This document shows, one piece after another, positions 43,259 through 51,217 of a stretch of 64,000 bases of DNA. This DNA is from Salinisphaera sp002433465 (GTDB lineage: Bacteria > Pseudomonadota > Gammaproteobacteria > Nevskiales > Salinisphaeraceae): the NCBI RefSeq assembly GCF_040361435.1, contig NZ_APNL01000001.1:1-64000 (forward strand), written 5' to 3'. The position numbers were made by a program, and so were the translations under genes. Position 1 is the first letter of the stretch, and each line of letters opens with the position of its first letter. The notes beneath the pieces are model-generated. The model did no database searches, had not been told where the DNA came from, and worked only from the letters and a program-made list of their open reading frames with translations.

Positions 43259-43690
43259 ATGAAAGAGACGTTTTCGCACGCTTCACGCTGGCGCTGGCTG
43301 GGCAGCATCGCCCTGGCCATGGCGGTTGGGGGCACGACGCCCGTGTATGCCGACAGCGCCGCGAACTGGGAAACCCTCGAAGTCACGGCCACGTCGTTCA
43401 CCCTTGCCGAAGAAGAAACCAAGCAGGGCAACATCGGCCTGACCGCCTTCGGCGAACAGCTCGAGCCCGGCGACAAGGCGATCGCCGTATCCCGCGATCT
43501 CATTCGACTGGGCCTGACCCATGGCACCAAAGTCCGCGTCGAAGGCCTGCCCGGCACCTATACCGTGCAGGACAAGATGCACCGACGCTGGCGCAACAAG
43601 ATCGATATCCTCTTCGCCAAGCGCAAGCGCGCGCTGAAATGGGGCCGCAAGAATATCGAGATCCAGTATCTGGTCGCCGACGCGAATTGA
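43259..43690 (+). CDS. Secreted 3D-domain protein
   Basis: 143 residues from the ATG at 43259, chosen because GGAGG lies 5 bases upstream. After a signal peptide (to about residue 30), LEVTATSFTLAEEET, GDKAIAVSRDLIRLGL, HGTKVRVEGL and DKMHRRWRNKIDI match the 3D double-psi barrel related to RlpA and MltA. Such domains act on or bind peptidoglycan. The conserved Asp residues of the barrel (DK and DI) are present. It is probably periplasmic. Confidence 0.82.
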   Translation: MKETFSHASRWRWLGSIALAMAVGGTTPVYADSAANWETLEVTATSFTLAEEETKQGNIGLTAFGEQLEPGDKAIAVSRDLIRLGLTHGTKVRVEGLPGTYTVQDKMHRRWRNKIDILFAKRKRALKWGRKNIEIQYLVADAN

Positions 43691-43699
43691 TCGGACGTC

Positions 43700-44461
43700 T
43701 CAGGACTTCAGGCGATAACCGGTTTTGAAGATCCAGGCGACGACCAGCAGGCAGGCGGCCAGAAAGACGCCGATCATGCCCAGGCTCACAAACACGTTGA
43801 CGTCGGCCACGTCGTAAAAGCTCCAGCGAAAACCGGACACCAGATAGACCACCGGGTTGAGCAGGGTGATCTTCTGCCAAATCGCCGGCAGCATATCGAT
43901 TGAATAGAAGGTCCCGCCCAGAAAGGTCAGCGGGGTGACGATCAGCAGCGGCACGATCTGCAGCTTTTCGAAGTTGTCGGCCCAGATACCGATGATGAAG
44001 CCAAACAGGCTGAAGGTGATGGCGGTGAGCGCCAGGAACACCAGCATCATGAACGGGTGGGCGATGCTGATATCCACGAAGAAAAACGACGTGCCGAGGA
44101 TGATCAGCCCGAGCGCGGCCGATTTGGTGGCGGCCGCGCCTACGTAGCTGATCACGATTTCCACATAGGAAACCGGCGCGGACAGCAGTTCATAGACAGT
44201 GCCGATGAACTTGGGGAAATAGATCGCGAACGAGGCGTTGGAAATGCTCTGCGTCATCAGCGACAGCATGATCAGCCCGGGCACGATGAACGCGCCGTAG
44301 CTCACGCCCTGTATTTCGTCGATCCGTGAGCCAATGGCCGAGCCGAACACCACGAAGTACAGCGAGGTGGATATCACCGGCGAAACCACGCTCTGGAACA
44401 GCGTGCGCCAGGTGCGGGCCATTTCGAACTTGTAGATGGCGGCAATGGCATGGATGTTCAT
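43700..44461 (-). CDS. ABC-2 type transporter permease
   Basis: 253 residues with six hydrophobic segments. RTWRTLFQSVVSPVISTSLYF and the C-terminal LTFLGGTFYSIDMLPAIWQ are typical of YadH/NodJ-like ABC-2 permeases that export lipids, polysaccharides or drugs. Its ATG overlaps the stop of the ATPase gene (ATGA), so the two form one exporter operon. It ends 9 bp from the convergent 3D-domain gene. Confidence 0.92.
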   Translation of the reverse strand: MNIHAIAAIYKFEMARTWRTLFQSVVSPVISTSLYFVVFGSAIGSRIDEIQGVSYGAFIVPGLIMLSLMTQSISNASFAIYFPKFIGTVYELLSAPVSYVEIVISYVGAAATKSAALGLIILGTSFFFVDISIAHPFMMLVFLALTAITFSLFGFIIGIWADNFEKLQIVPLLIVTPLTFLGGTFYSIDMLPAIWQKITLLNPVVYLVSGFRWSFYDVADVNVFVSLGMIGVFLAACLLVVAWIFKTGYRLKS

Positions 44462-45408
44462 GCGTCGTTCCTTGTGCTCTCGGTCGTTGGCGCCTTCACA
44501 AGATCCACGAAGATCTCCTCCAGCGAGCTGTGCTTGGTGTCCACATCGCGCAACCGCAGTCCGGCGCGGTCCAGATCCCGAAACAGCGAGTTGACGCCGG
44601 TGCGCTTGTCGTTGGCGTTGTAGGTATAGATCAGGGCCCGCCCGGCATCGGCGAGCTCGAGATCATGCGCGGACAGCGCCTCCGGCACCTGCTCGATTGC
44701 CTGTTCGAGCTGCAGGGTCAGGCGTTTCTCGCCGAGCTTGGTCATCAGTTCGCTCTTGCGTTCGACCAGCACGATTTCGCCTGCGTTGATCACGCCGATA
44801 CGGTCGGCCATCTGTTCGGCTTCTTCCAGATAGTGGGTGGTGAGGATGATGGTCACCCCGTGTTCGCGCAGCGATCGCACCACCTCCCACATGCTGCGCC
44901 GAAGTTCCACGTCAACGCCCGCGGTAGGTTCGTCGAGAAACAGAATGCGCGGTTCGTGCGACAGGGCCTTGGCGATCATGACCCGGCGCTTCATGCCGCC
45001 AGACAGGGTCATGAGCATGTTGTCCCGTTTGTCCCAGAGCGACAGGTCCTTGAGCACCTTCTCGATATGCGCCGGATTCTTGGGCTTGCCGAACAGCCCG
45101 CGGGAAAAGCTCACCGTGGCCCAGACCGTTTCGAAGGCGTCGGTGGTCAGCTCCTGGGGTACGAGGCCGATCAGCGAGCGCGCTGCGCGATAGTCGGTGA
45201 TGATGTCATGGCCGGCGGCTTCGACCGTGCCGCCGCTGGGATTGACGATGCCGCAGATCACGTTGATCAGCGTGGTCTTGCCGGCGCCGTTCGGCCCGAG
45301 CAGGGCGAAAATATCGCCGTCCGGAATATCCAGGTCGATGCCCTTGAGCGCCCGAAAGCCCGAGTCGTAGCGCTTTTCGAGATTGCGAATCGATATGATC
45401 GAAGCCAA
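44458..45408 (-). CDS. ABC-2 type transporter ATP-binding protein
   Basis: 316 residues from a TTG at 45408, preceded by AGGA 8 bases upstream; no ATG suits the N-terminus MASIISIRNLEKRYD. Walker A GPNGAGKTT, signature LSGGMKRR and Walker B ILFLDEP followed by TTHYLEEAE (His switch) are all present. The C-terminal 90 residues form the regulatory extension common in drug and polysaccharide exporters. It powers the permease encoded immediately downstream. Confidence 0.93.
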   Translation of the reverse strand: MASIISIRNLEKRYDSGFRALKGIDLDIPDGDIFALLGPNGAGKTTLINVICGIVNPSGGTVEAAGHDIITDYRAARSLIGLVPQELTTDAFETVWATVSFSRGLFGKPKNPAHIEKVLKDLSLWDKRDNMLMTLSGGMKRRVMIAKALSHEPRILFLDEPTAGVDVELRRSMWEVVRSLREHGVTIILTTHYLEEAEQMADRIGVINAGEIVLVERKSELMTKLGEKRLTLQLEQAIEQVPEALSAHDLELADAGRALIYTYNANDKRTGVNSLFRDLDRAGLRLRDVDTKHSSLEEIFVDLVKAPTTESTRNDA

Positions 45409-45588
45409 CGTGACAGTCCTTTTCGTGGGCCGGCCGCATCCGGCCTGGGCAAAAGCGGTGTCGAGGCAAAGCGCGTAGGTTACGGCGCTGCGCGCACAAG
45501 GCAAATTGCGCCAGCGCGAACGATACCGCTATCGCCACGCAAGCTCGTGTACGCTCGCATGGCGTATGAACGACAACTGGAGAATCGA

Positions 45589-45960
45589 ATGATCGGCTAT
45601 GTGACCCTGGGCGTGAGCGACATGACCCGAGCCAAGGCGTTCTACTCGAAGCTGCTCGCCGACATGGATGCCCGCGTGCTGATGGATATGGGGCGCATCT
45701 GCTTCATCGGCAAGAAGATGAGCGAGCCCATGCTCGCGGTATGCATTCCCTACGATGAACAGCCGCATGACCCCGGCAACGGCAATATGGTTGCATTCCA
45801 TCCCGGCTCCAAGACCGCCGTGGATACGATCTATCACCAGGCGATCGAACTGGGTGCGAGCTGCGACGGCGAGCCGGGCCAGCGTATTCCCGATCAGTTC
45901 TATGGCGCCTATGTGCGCGACCCGGACGGTAACAAGATCTGCTTCTATCACTTTGGCTGA
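45589..45960 (+). CDS. VOC/glyoxalase-fold protein
   Basis: 123 residues from the ATG at 45589 with GGAG upstream. The beta-alpha-beta start MIGYVTLGVSDMTRAKAFY and the end GAYVRDPDGNKICFYHFG match small vicinal-oxygen-chelate proteins. Which metal or substrate it uses is unknown. The same reading frame runs open for more than 1.2 kb upstream, antisense to the ABC genes; that extension is a high-G+C artefact and not part of the protein. Confidence 0.85.
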   Translation: MIGYVTLGVSDMTRAKAFYSKLLADMDARVLMDMGRICFIGKKMSEPMLAVCIPYDEQPHDPGNGNMVAFHPGSKTAVDTIYHQAIELGASCDGEPGQRIPDQFYGAYVRDPDGNKICFYHFG

Positions 45961-45991
45961 TGTGCCGGGCGCTACCCGGGCGGAGGTGCAT

Positions 45992-46522
45992 ATGATTTCG
46001 TCCCCCTCGGCCACGGGTTTTCATCCTGTTGCGCGGGCGTTTCACTGGCTGGTGGCGATTCTGGTCTTCGCAGTGTGGCCGCTGGGCAAGGTCATATCCT
46101 TCGTGCGAGACGATGCCAAGACCGGGTTCTATCTCTGGCATGAATCGCTCGGCTTTCTGGTGCTGTGGTTGATGCTGGCCCGGCTTTGCGTGCGCTTTCT
46201 CACGCAAACGCCGGGGCACGGCGATATGCCGCGTGCCCAGGCCTGGCTTGCCGATACCGTGCAGTGGTCGCTCTATCTCGCGCTGATCGCGATGCCCATC
46301 AGCGGGTTTCTGGCGACCAACGCCCACGGATTTCCGCTTGACTGGTTTGGCGTGCTGCCGGTGGCCAGCCCGATCGGCAAGTCGCCGGAGATTGCGCCCC
46401 TGCTGTCGGCGATCCACTACTGGTTGAGCTGGGCCACGCTGGCGCTTGTCGTCTTGCATCTCGCCGGCGTGCTTTTTCACCGCGTGATTCTGGGGGATCG
46501 CACGCTCGACCGCATGATTTGA
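45992..46522 (+). CDS. Cytochrome b561
   Basis: 176 residues, four hydrophobic segments, with CGGAGG just upstream of the ATG. Haem ligands can be placed at FHWLVA (His of helix 1), LWHESLG, IHYWLSW and VLHLAGVLFH. Bacterial b561 proteins pass electrons from quinol or to superoxide in the inner membrane. It begins 31 bp after the VOC gene and is probably cotranscribed with it. Confidence 0.9.
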   Translation: MISSPSATGFHPVARAFHWLVAILVFAVWPLGKVISFVRDDAKTGFYLWHESLGFLVLWLMLARLCVRFLTQTPGHGDMPRAQAWLADTVQWSLYLALIAMPISGFLATNAHGFPLDWFGVLPVASPIGKSPEIAPLLSAIHYWLSWATLALVVLHLAGVLFHRVILGDRTLDRMI

Positions 46523-46612
46523 GACTCGCTTTCGCCTGCCTGAACGAATCGCGCGTGTTGTCCGTAGTTAACCGGATACTGCCGTACCCATATCGGCCCC
46601 AATGTATCTGTA

Positions 46613-46632
46613 CACGCACGACATCGTGCGTG
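46613..46632. repeat. 8-bp hairpin with ACAT loop
   Basis: CACGCACG and CGTGCGTG pair perfectly around ACAT. It lies 90 bp after the cytochrome b561 stop and 126 bp before the csbD start. There is no T-run. It could be an operator for csbD or a weak 3' end of the preceding transcript. Confidence 0.45.
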
Positions 46633-46757
46633 GCGCGGCAACACTGCCGCCGGATGCATCCACGGCTCGCGAGTTTCGATGGCGGCTCGGGTGTATTCGA
46701 GAATCCAACCTGCCGGTAGGGCTCAAGCAGTCGACCGGCTCATCAAGGAGTATTTCC

Positions 46758-46943
46758 ATGGTTGATGATGATCGCAAGCAGGGTACAGCCGACCGTGTCA
46801 AAGGTGCCGTCAAGGAAGGCATCGGCAAGGTCACCGGCGACGAACAGAAAGAAGCCGAAGGCAAGGCCCAGCGCAAGACGGGCAAGGTTCAGGACAAGGT
46901 AGGCCAGGCCAAGGACAAGGTTCGGGACAAGCTCAAGGACTAG
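46758..46943 (+). CDS. CsbD-like small stress protein
   Basis: 61 residues with AAGGAG 7 bases before the ATG. QGTADRVKGAVKEGIGKVTG and repeated K/D/G-rich helices are the CsbD pattern. Family members are induced by general or envelope stress and are disordered or helical, with no known enzyme activity. An in-frame extension upstream lacks a ribosome site. Copy B of the dispersed repeat begins 5 bp after its stop. Confidence 0.9.
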   Translation: MVDDDRKQGTADRVKGAVKEGIGKVTGDEQKEAEGKAQRKTGKVQDKVGQAKDKVRDKLKD

Positions 46944-46947
46944 AACC

Positions 46948-47206
46948 TCTCGCGGATCGCGTTCGAGTCCTCACAGACGGTGCGGCAAGGCGTCCAGGCG
47001 CAGCGCCTGCCTTATTGGCAGGTCAAGCCTGGCAACGCAGTCGCGGCGTCTGTGAGGCCGGACCCCTTGCGGGCCGGGGCTTTGCGCACGCTTGAACAGC
47101 GTCAGTGTTCGCTACCGTGCCACTTGTTATCGGCTTGGGCACGCTACGCTCTCACTTGTCTGTCAATCGCGCGCAAAGCACGCCGGCGCGACCGCGACAG
47201 GTTGTG
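46948..47206 (+). repeat. Dispersed structured repeat, copy B
   Basis: Same element as 37857-38054, in opposite orientation. It has an outer stem CTCACAGACG (46970-46979) / CGTCTGTGAG (47047-47056). The 67-base loop holds two further perfect hairpins (CAGGCG/CGCCTG at 46995-47009 and CCTGCC/GGCAGG at 47006-47022), absent from copy A. The 101-bp core at 47079-47179 is bounded by GCTTTGCGC-type inverted repeats. It lies between csbD and a strong intrinsic terminator, so it is probably transcribed, either as a csbD 3' UTR or as a separate RNA. Confidence 0.8.
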
Positions 47207-47253
47207 AAGAGCTTCCCTGGCCATTCCCTGACCAGGCCCGTTCTCGAACATGG

Positions 47254-47285
47254 CGCGCCGGGGGCCTCCTCGGCGCGTTTTTTTT
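47254..47285 (+). terminator. Strong intrinsic terminator with U8 tract
   Basis: CGCGCCG (47254-47260) and CGGCGCG (47271-47277) form the stem, followed directly by eight T. It is plus-strand only. The nearest upstream plus-strand gene is csbD, 311 bp away, with repeat copy B in between, so the terminator marks the end of a transcript that includes the repeat. Confidence 0.85.
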
Positions 47286-47309
47286 GCGGCTAGGGCTTGT
47301 TAGCAGGCG

Positions 47310-47681
47310 CTAGTCGGAGCTGCCCTCGAAAGCCCGCCGGCGCTGTTCGATCTTGTCGCTGAGCGGGCGCGAGTCGGACTCAAACTGGCTGCGTCGCGTC
47401 TCAAGCGAATTCGCTCGCGCGGCGTTGCTGTTGGTTACCCCGTTGGAATAGCCGGTGCTCCCGGATATGCCCAGGTTGGTACGCCGGTCGCCGCCGTCGA
47501 TGACCGACATATTGCCGGAGCCGGGCGTGCCGCTGTCGCCGCCGATCGCACGTTCGCTGCCGCTGATGGCGCGATCGCTTCCGGTAATAGCGCGCTGGGA
47601 TCCCGTGATCGCGCGTTCTGCCAGGGCCGTGCCGGCAAAGCCGAGCAAGACGCAGGTGAGAGCGACAATACGTATGTTCAT
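47310..47681 (-). CDS. Secreted heptad-repeat protein of unknown function
   Basis: 123 residues with a signal peptide (cut near residue 21). Residues 23-50 are four tandem heptads, RAITGSQ, RAITGSD, RAISGSE and RAIGGDS, encoded by diverged 21-bp units. The rest is Ser/Gly/Asn-rich, then a charged Arg/Glu helix. No family is recognised. GGAG precedes the ATG. A long G-tract on this strand lies 40 bp upstream of the start and may set its expression by slippage. Confidence 0.7.
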   Translation of the reverse strand: MNIRIVALTCVLLGFAGTALAERAITGSQRAITGSDRAISGSERAIGGDSGTPGSGNMSVIDGGDRRTNLGISGSTGYSNGVTNSNAARANSLETRRSQFESDSRPLSDKIEQRRRAFEGSSD

Positions 47682-47721
47682 GTGGAACTCCGGACCCGCA
47701 GGGGCCAGTATGAGAGTGGCT

Positions 47722-47755
47722 CCCCCCCCCCCCCTGCCCCCGCCCGCGCCCCCCC
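47722..47755. repeat. C/G homopolymer tract with G-quadruplex potential
   Basis: Thirteen consecutive C at 47722-47734, then C5, C3 and C7 runs split by single G or TG. On the minus strand these read as four G-tracts of 7, 3, 5 and 13, a strong quadruplex pattern. The tract sits in the promoter zone of the heptad-repeat gene. Its exact length could also be a sequencing or assembly error. Confidence 0.85.
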
Positions 47756-47827
47756 GCCGATGGCGATGACTTGATTATGGCGCGCATCGCCGGCGCGTAC
47801 CAGAAGCCACGCGACCGGCGGCGAAGG

Positions 47828-49000
47828 CTAGGCGCGGTTCGCCGTCCAGCGCGCATGGCTGATCGCGACCGCCCAGATCGCCAGCCCGCCCAGGGCCAGC
47901 AGGCTGCCCACCGCGCCGGTCGAGCGCAGGCCCAGGCCGGCGGCAAGCGCCAGTCCGGCGACCCAGGGCCCCAGCGCATTGGCCATGTTGAAGGCCACAT
48001 GGTTGAGCGCCGCGGCCAGGTTCTGGGCGTCGCCGGCCACATCCATCAGGCGCGTCTGCAGCACGGGGCCAAGCGCACCGCCGATCCCGATACAGAATAC
48101 GTCGAGGGCAATCAGCCACGGGTTGTCGGCCACGAACGGAAAACACGCCAGTGCGATCGCGCTCCAGAGCAGAATGGCGCCCGCGGTGGGCATGAGCGCG
48201 CGATCGGCAAAGCGCGGCAGTACGGCATTGCCGAACGTCATACCCAGGCCGAATACGCACAGCACCAGCGGTATCAAGCGCTCGGACATGCCGGTGACCT
48301 GATCGAGCGTGGACGTGACATAGGTATAGACCGCGAACATGCCACCAAAGCCCACCGCGCCGATTGCCAGCGTCAGCCACACCGATACTCGGGCGAGCGC
48401 GCCCAGCTCGCGCATGGCGCTGGCATCCGCTGCGGCCTGGTCGCGCGGCGCATAGATCGCGATCAGCGCGACGGCCGTGACCGCGATGGCTGCAATCACC
48501 CAGTAACCGCTGCGCCAGCCCGCGGCGTTTCCCAGCCAGGTGGCCAGCGGCACGCCGATGACGGTGGCGATGGTCAGCCCGAGCATGACATAGCCCACGG
48601 CCTGGGTACGCCGGGCCGGGTCCACTACCGCTGCGGCCACCAGCGATGCCACGCCGAAATAGGCGCCATGTGGGATGCCGGCCAGAAAACGACACAGCAT
48701 CAACGAGCCGTAGCCGGGTGCGACCGCGCTCAACGCGTTGCCCAGCGCGAACAGCGACATCAGTATGAGCAGCAGCGGTTTGCGGGCCATCTTCGCCGCC
48801 AGCACGGTGATGATCGGGGCGCCGAAGACCACGCCCAGCGCATAGGCACTGATCAGGTGGCTCGCGGTGGACGGATCGATATCCAGCTCAGCCTGAATGA
48901 ACGGCAGCAGGCTCATGGTGGCGAACTCGGTGGTACCGATCGCGAAAGAGCCTGTGGCCAAGGCAAGGACGACGGGCAGGGCGCCTAACTTCTGGGGCAT
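47828..49000 (-). CDS. MFS transporter, DHA1 family (AraJ-like)
   Basis: 390 residues with twelve hydrophobic segments. LATGSFAIGTTEFATMSLLP in helix 1 and RFLAGIPHGAYFGVASLVAA in helix 4 are typical of the AraJ/YdhP sugar- or drug-efflux subgroup. It is likely an H+-coupled exporter in the inner membrane; the substrate is unknown. The ATG at 49000 begins the first helix at the usual distance. Confidence 0.92.
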   Translation of the reverse strand: MPQKLGALPVVLALATGSFAIGTTEFATMSLLPFIQAELDIDPSTASHLISAYALGVVFGAPIITVLAAKMARKPLLLILMSLFALGNALSAVAPGYGSLMLCRFLAGIPHGAYFGVASLVAAAVVDPARRTQAVGYVMLGLTIATVIGVPLATWLGNAAGWRSGYWVIAAIAVTAVALIAIYAPRDQAAADASAMRELGALARVSVWLTLAIGAVGFGGMFAVYTYVTSTLDQVTGMSERLIPLVLCVFGLGMTFGNAVLPRFADRALMPTAGAILLWSAIALACFPFVADNPWLIALDVFCIGIGGALGPVLQTRLMDVAGDAQNLAAALNHVAFNMANALGPWVAGLALAAGLGLRSTGAVGSLLALGGLAIWAVAISHARWTANRA

Positions 49001-49073
49001 GGGAACTCATCCGCGGGCGGGCAATGTCGGTACATCGTTTCGCCCCGAGCCGGTTTCAAGGGCTCGGCAGGTA

Positions 49074-49628
49074 TCAATCGTCGGGTCGGGCCAGGCAGTG
49101 CAGGCGGTCAGCGTCGCGCACGCGGTCAAACAGCCAGGGATCGAGCCGGTCGCCGTGGGCGAGTACGGAACAATCGCCCGTGGTTTCGAACACCACGGCA
49201 AGCACCTGTTCGCGGTCGGTCACGCCCGCCAGCCGTAGCTTCGAGCGCAGATCGTCTTCGGTGACCCGTGCGATGCGCAGGTTGTCGTAGAGCACCTCGT
49301 CGCCGGCCATCAGAAGCAACGGCTCGTTGTCGACCAGGTTCTGAATGGCGGCGCTCGCATGGCGTGCGCGCGAGACCGCATATTGCAGGCCATACAGCAC
49401 GGCCAGGCCAAAGGCCGCGCTCAGCAGATCCGGATTTTTCGATAGCAGCGTCGAAGCGATGATCGAACCGAAGGCAACCGTGGTCGCGAAATCGAAACTC
49501 GACATCTTTGAAAAGCTGCGCAGCCCGGCAAGCCGGGTCAGCACGAGCAACGCGATATAAATGCCGATACCGGAAATCAGCACCATGGTCAGCGTGGTTG
49601 CGCTGCTGGTCAGCCACTGAAAATTCAT
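49074..49628 (-). CDS. DUF421 (YetF/YcaP-like) membrane protein
   Basis: 184 residues. I prefer the second ATG at 49628 because GAGG lies 9 bases before it, whereas the ATG at 49637 follows the GAGG directly. Three hydrophobic segments come first, then a cytosolic DUF421 domain (FDFATTVAFGSIIASTLLS, NEPLLLMAGDEVLYDNLRIA). Family members affect spore or envelope properties in Bacillus; the molecular role is unknown. Confidence 0.88.
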   Translation of the reverse strand: MNFQWLTSSATTLTMVLISGIGIYIALLVLTRLAGLRSFSKMSSFDFATTVAFGSIIASTLLSKNPDLLSAAFGLAVLYGLQYAVSRARHASAAIQNLVDNEPLLLMAGDEVLYDNLRIARVTEDDLRSKLRLAGVTDREQVLAVVFETTGDCSVLAHGDRLDPWLFDRVRDADRLHCLARPDD

Positions 49629-50006
49629 TGGCCGCATCCTCGTTTGGTTGGAAAATAAAAGCGGCGCATGGCTGCCGGCCCGGGCGGGGGCGGCATGTGG
49701 GCGCGACGGTGGGGCGGGATAGCTTGGTGTGCCAGTCTACCGGACATCGCGGCCGCGACTTTTGCACACCGACGCTGGACGAAGCTGTGGATAAGCCGTG
49801 TGCGAGTGCTTCGATCGCCCGGCCGCCAAGGCCTGACGATGGATTGAACAATTTTTGACCACGCCTGTGGCGCGTTTGAAAGGGGGGATCGCGCCGCCGC
49901 AGCCGGCGCGCCTGGCGCGCCCGATGCGGTTCGTTATCCTGAGGCCTGTTCTGCACCGGCGCGAAGCGCGCATGGCGCCTGGCCGATCACTCTGGAGCCG
50001 ATACCG
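49629..50006. other. Intergenic region with an isolated DnaA-box match
   Basis: About 380 bp between divergent genes. TGTGGATAA at 49786-49794 is a perfect consensus DnaA box on the minus strand, but only one is present. No gene, hairpin or other motif is convincing. Promoters for DUF421 and the retropepsin-like gene should be here. Confidence 0.35.
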
Positions 50007-50513
50007 ATGTCGCAGTCACTACGCCCGCTGTATCCGGTCGTGGGCACGTTCGTGCTGCTGGGCCTGCTCTGGTGGGGGTTCGATCAGCTGCTGGATAGGC
50101 GCGCCCACCCGAATCGGGATGTTGCGGTCGGCGCCGAGGCGCCCGAGCGGCTGGTGCTCGACGCCGGCCCGGGCGGGCACTACATGGTTCCCGGCGAAAT
50201 CAATGGCCAAGCGGTGCGGTTTCTGATCGATACCGGGGCCAGCCATGTGGCGGTGCCGGCCGATATGGCCGAGCGGCTTGGCTTGTCGCGTGGTGCCCCC
50301 ATGATCGTGGAAACGGCTGCTGGGCGCGTGCGGGCCCATGCCACGCGCCTGGGCTCGGTTCGTGTCGGTGGGTTCACCCAGTACGACGTGCGGGCATCGA
50401 TCAACCCGGCGATGGCTACGGATTTCGTCCTGCTGGGCATGACGTTTCTGCGGCATGTGGATATCAGTCAGCGCGACGGACGGCTGATTCTGGAGCCGCC
50501 GGCGGGCCGGTGA
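50007..50513 (+). CDS. Membrane-anchored retropepsin-like aspartic protease
   Basis: 168 residues: a short N-terminal transmembrane helix (about 9-28), then one retropepsin-like domain with the active-site motif FLIDTGAS (Asp75) and a closing VLLGMTFLRHVDIS. This matches the TIGR02281-type aspartic proteases of proteobacteria. It would act as a homodimer, probably facing the periplasm. Substrates are unknown. GGAG lies about 11 bases before the ATG. Confidence 0.88.
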   Translation: MSQSLRPLYPVVGTFVLLGLLWWGFDQLLDRRAHPNRDVAVGAEAPERLVLDAGPGGHYMVPGEINGQAVRFLIDTGASHVAVPADMAERLGLSRGAPMIVETAAGRVRAHATRLGSVRVGGFTQYDVRASINPAMATDFVLLGMTFLRHVDISQRDGRLILEPPAGR

Positions 50514-50597
50514 TCGAAGCCGGGTTGGTGGTCGGCCTGTTGAAAGGGCGGCGCGCATGGGTAATGCTGAATCTCTCGCACAGTCGAGGAGCACGAC

Positions 50598-50867
50598 ATG
50601 GCAACCGGTTGGGCGCGCGAAGGCGCCGTACAGGAACAGATCGACAGCACCGTGGCCGAAGGCGTCGAACTCGCACGCTCGCGGCTGGGCCGCGCCGGCG
50701 AGAGCCTGGAGTACTGTGCCGAATGCGGTGAAGAAATTCCGCAGCGCCGGCGCGAAGCGATTCCCGGCGTGCAGCTGTGCGTGGCCTGCCAGGAGGAGGT
50801 CGACCAGGATCACCGCCAGAACGCCGCCTTCAATCGGCGCGGCAGCAAGGACAGCCAGCTGCGCTAG
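50598..50867 (+). CDS. DksA/TraR-type C4 zinc finger protein
   Basis: 89 residues with GAGGAG before the ATG. The zinc finger CAEC (40-43) and CVAC (61-64), with an N-terminal helical pair, match short DksA/TraR relatives such as E. coli YbiI. Unlike DksA it lacks the long coiled-coil tip with the acidic pair, so transcriptional control through the RNA polymerase channel is uncertain. Confidence 0.88.
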   Translation: MATGWAREGAVQEQIDSTVAEGVELARSRLGRAGESLEYCAECGEEIPQRRREAIPGVQLCVACQEEVDQDHRQNAAFNRRGSKDSQLR

Positions 50868-50898
50868 GGCCTACATTCCGACGACTGGCTGATCCATC

Positions 50899-51102
50899 AT
50901 GCGTTTTATCTGTGAAATCGGTAGCGACGAACATCTGATCGATGCCGATACCTTCGAGGCCGCGGCCGAGGCCGCCGCACGGGCACATGCCGGCGCACGC
51001 GGCGAAACCGGCGGGCGCTATACGGTCAAGGTGTCGGAGGCCAACGAGGCCGATTTCCCGCTGGTCAGCGGCGAGGACTATCAGGTGACGCTGGCGGACT
51101 GA
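50899..51102 (+). CDS. Small conserved-looking protein, unknown function
   Basis: 67 residues, alternating beta-alpha-beta (MRFICEIGSDEHLIDADTF, then an Ala-rich helix, then TVKVSEANEADF). Codon use is like its neighbours, and it follows the zinc-finger gene by 31 bp. No ribosome site is visible and no family is recognised, so it is probably but not certainly a gene. Confidence 0.5.
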   Translation: MRFICEIGSDEHLIDADTFEAAAEAAARAHAGARGETGGRYTVKVSEANEADFPLVSGEDYQVTLAD

Positions 51103-51217
51103 CGCCCCGACGCGCTCGCGCACGCGTTGGCAGCGCCCCTGCAACCGAGCGGCCCATGGCGTGGCGCAGCGTGCGGTTATGGCAGCATGGGCAGATCATG
51201 TCCGTACGAGCGTTTCA

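Noticed and set aside
44326..45588. A long in-frame extension in front of the VOC protein
   Set aside because: It is antisense to the ABC exporter genes, has odd composition, and the VOC gene has its own ATG with a GGAG site.
47771..48988. A 405-codon open frame on the plus strand opposite the MFS gene
   Set aside because: The product is Arg/Gln/His-rich with no hydrophobic or family pattern. It is the usual third-position G+C artefact opposite a real gene.
49786..49794. Perfect DnaA box TGTGGATAA as a sign of a replication origin
   Set aside because: There is only one box, with no AT-rich unwinding region and no dnaA, dnaN or gidA genes nearby. Chance occurrence is likely.
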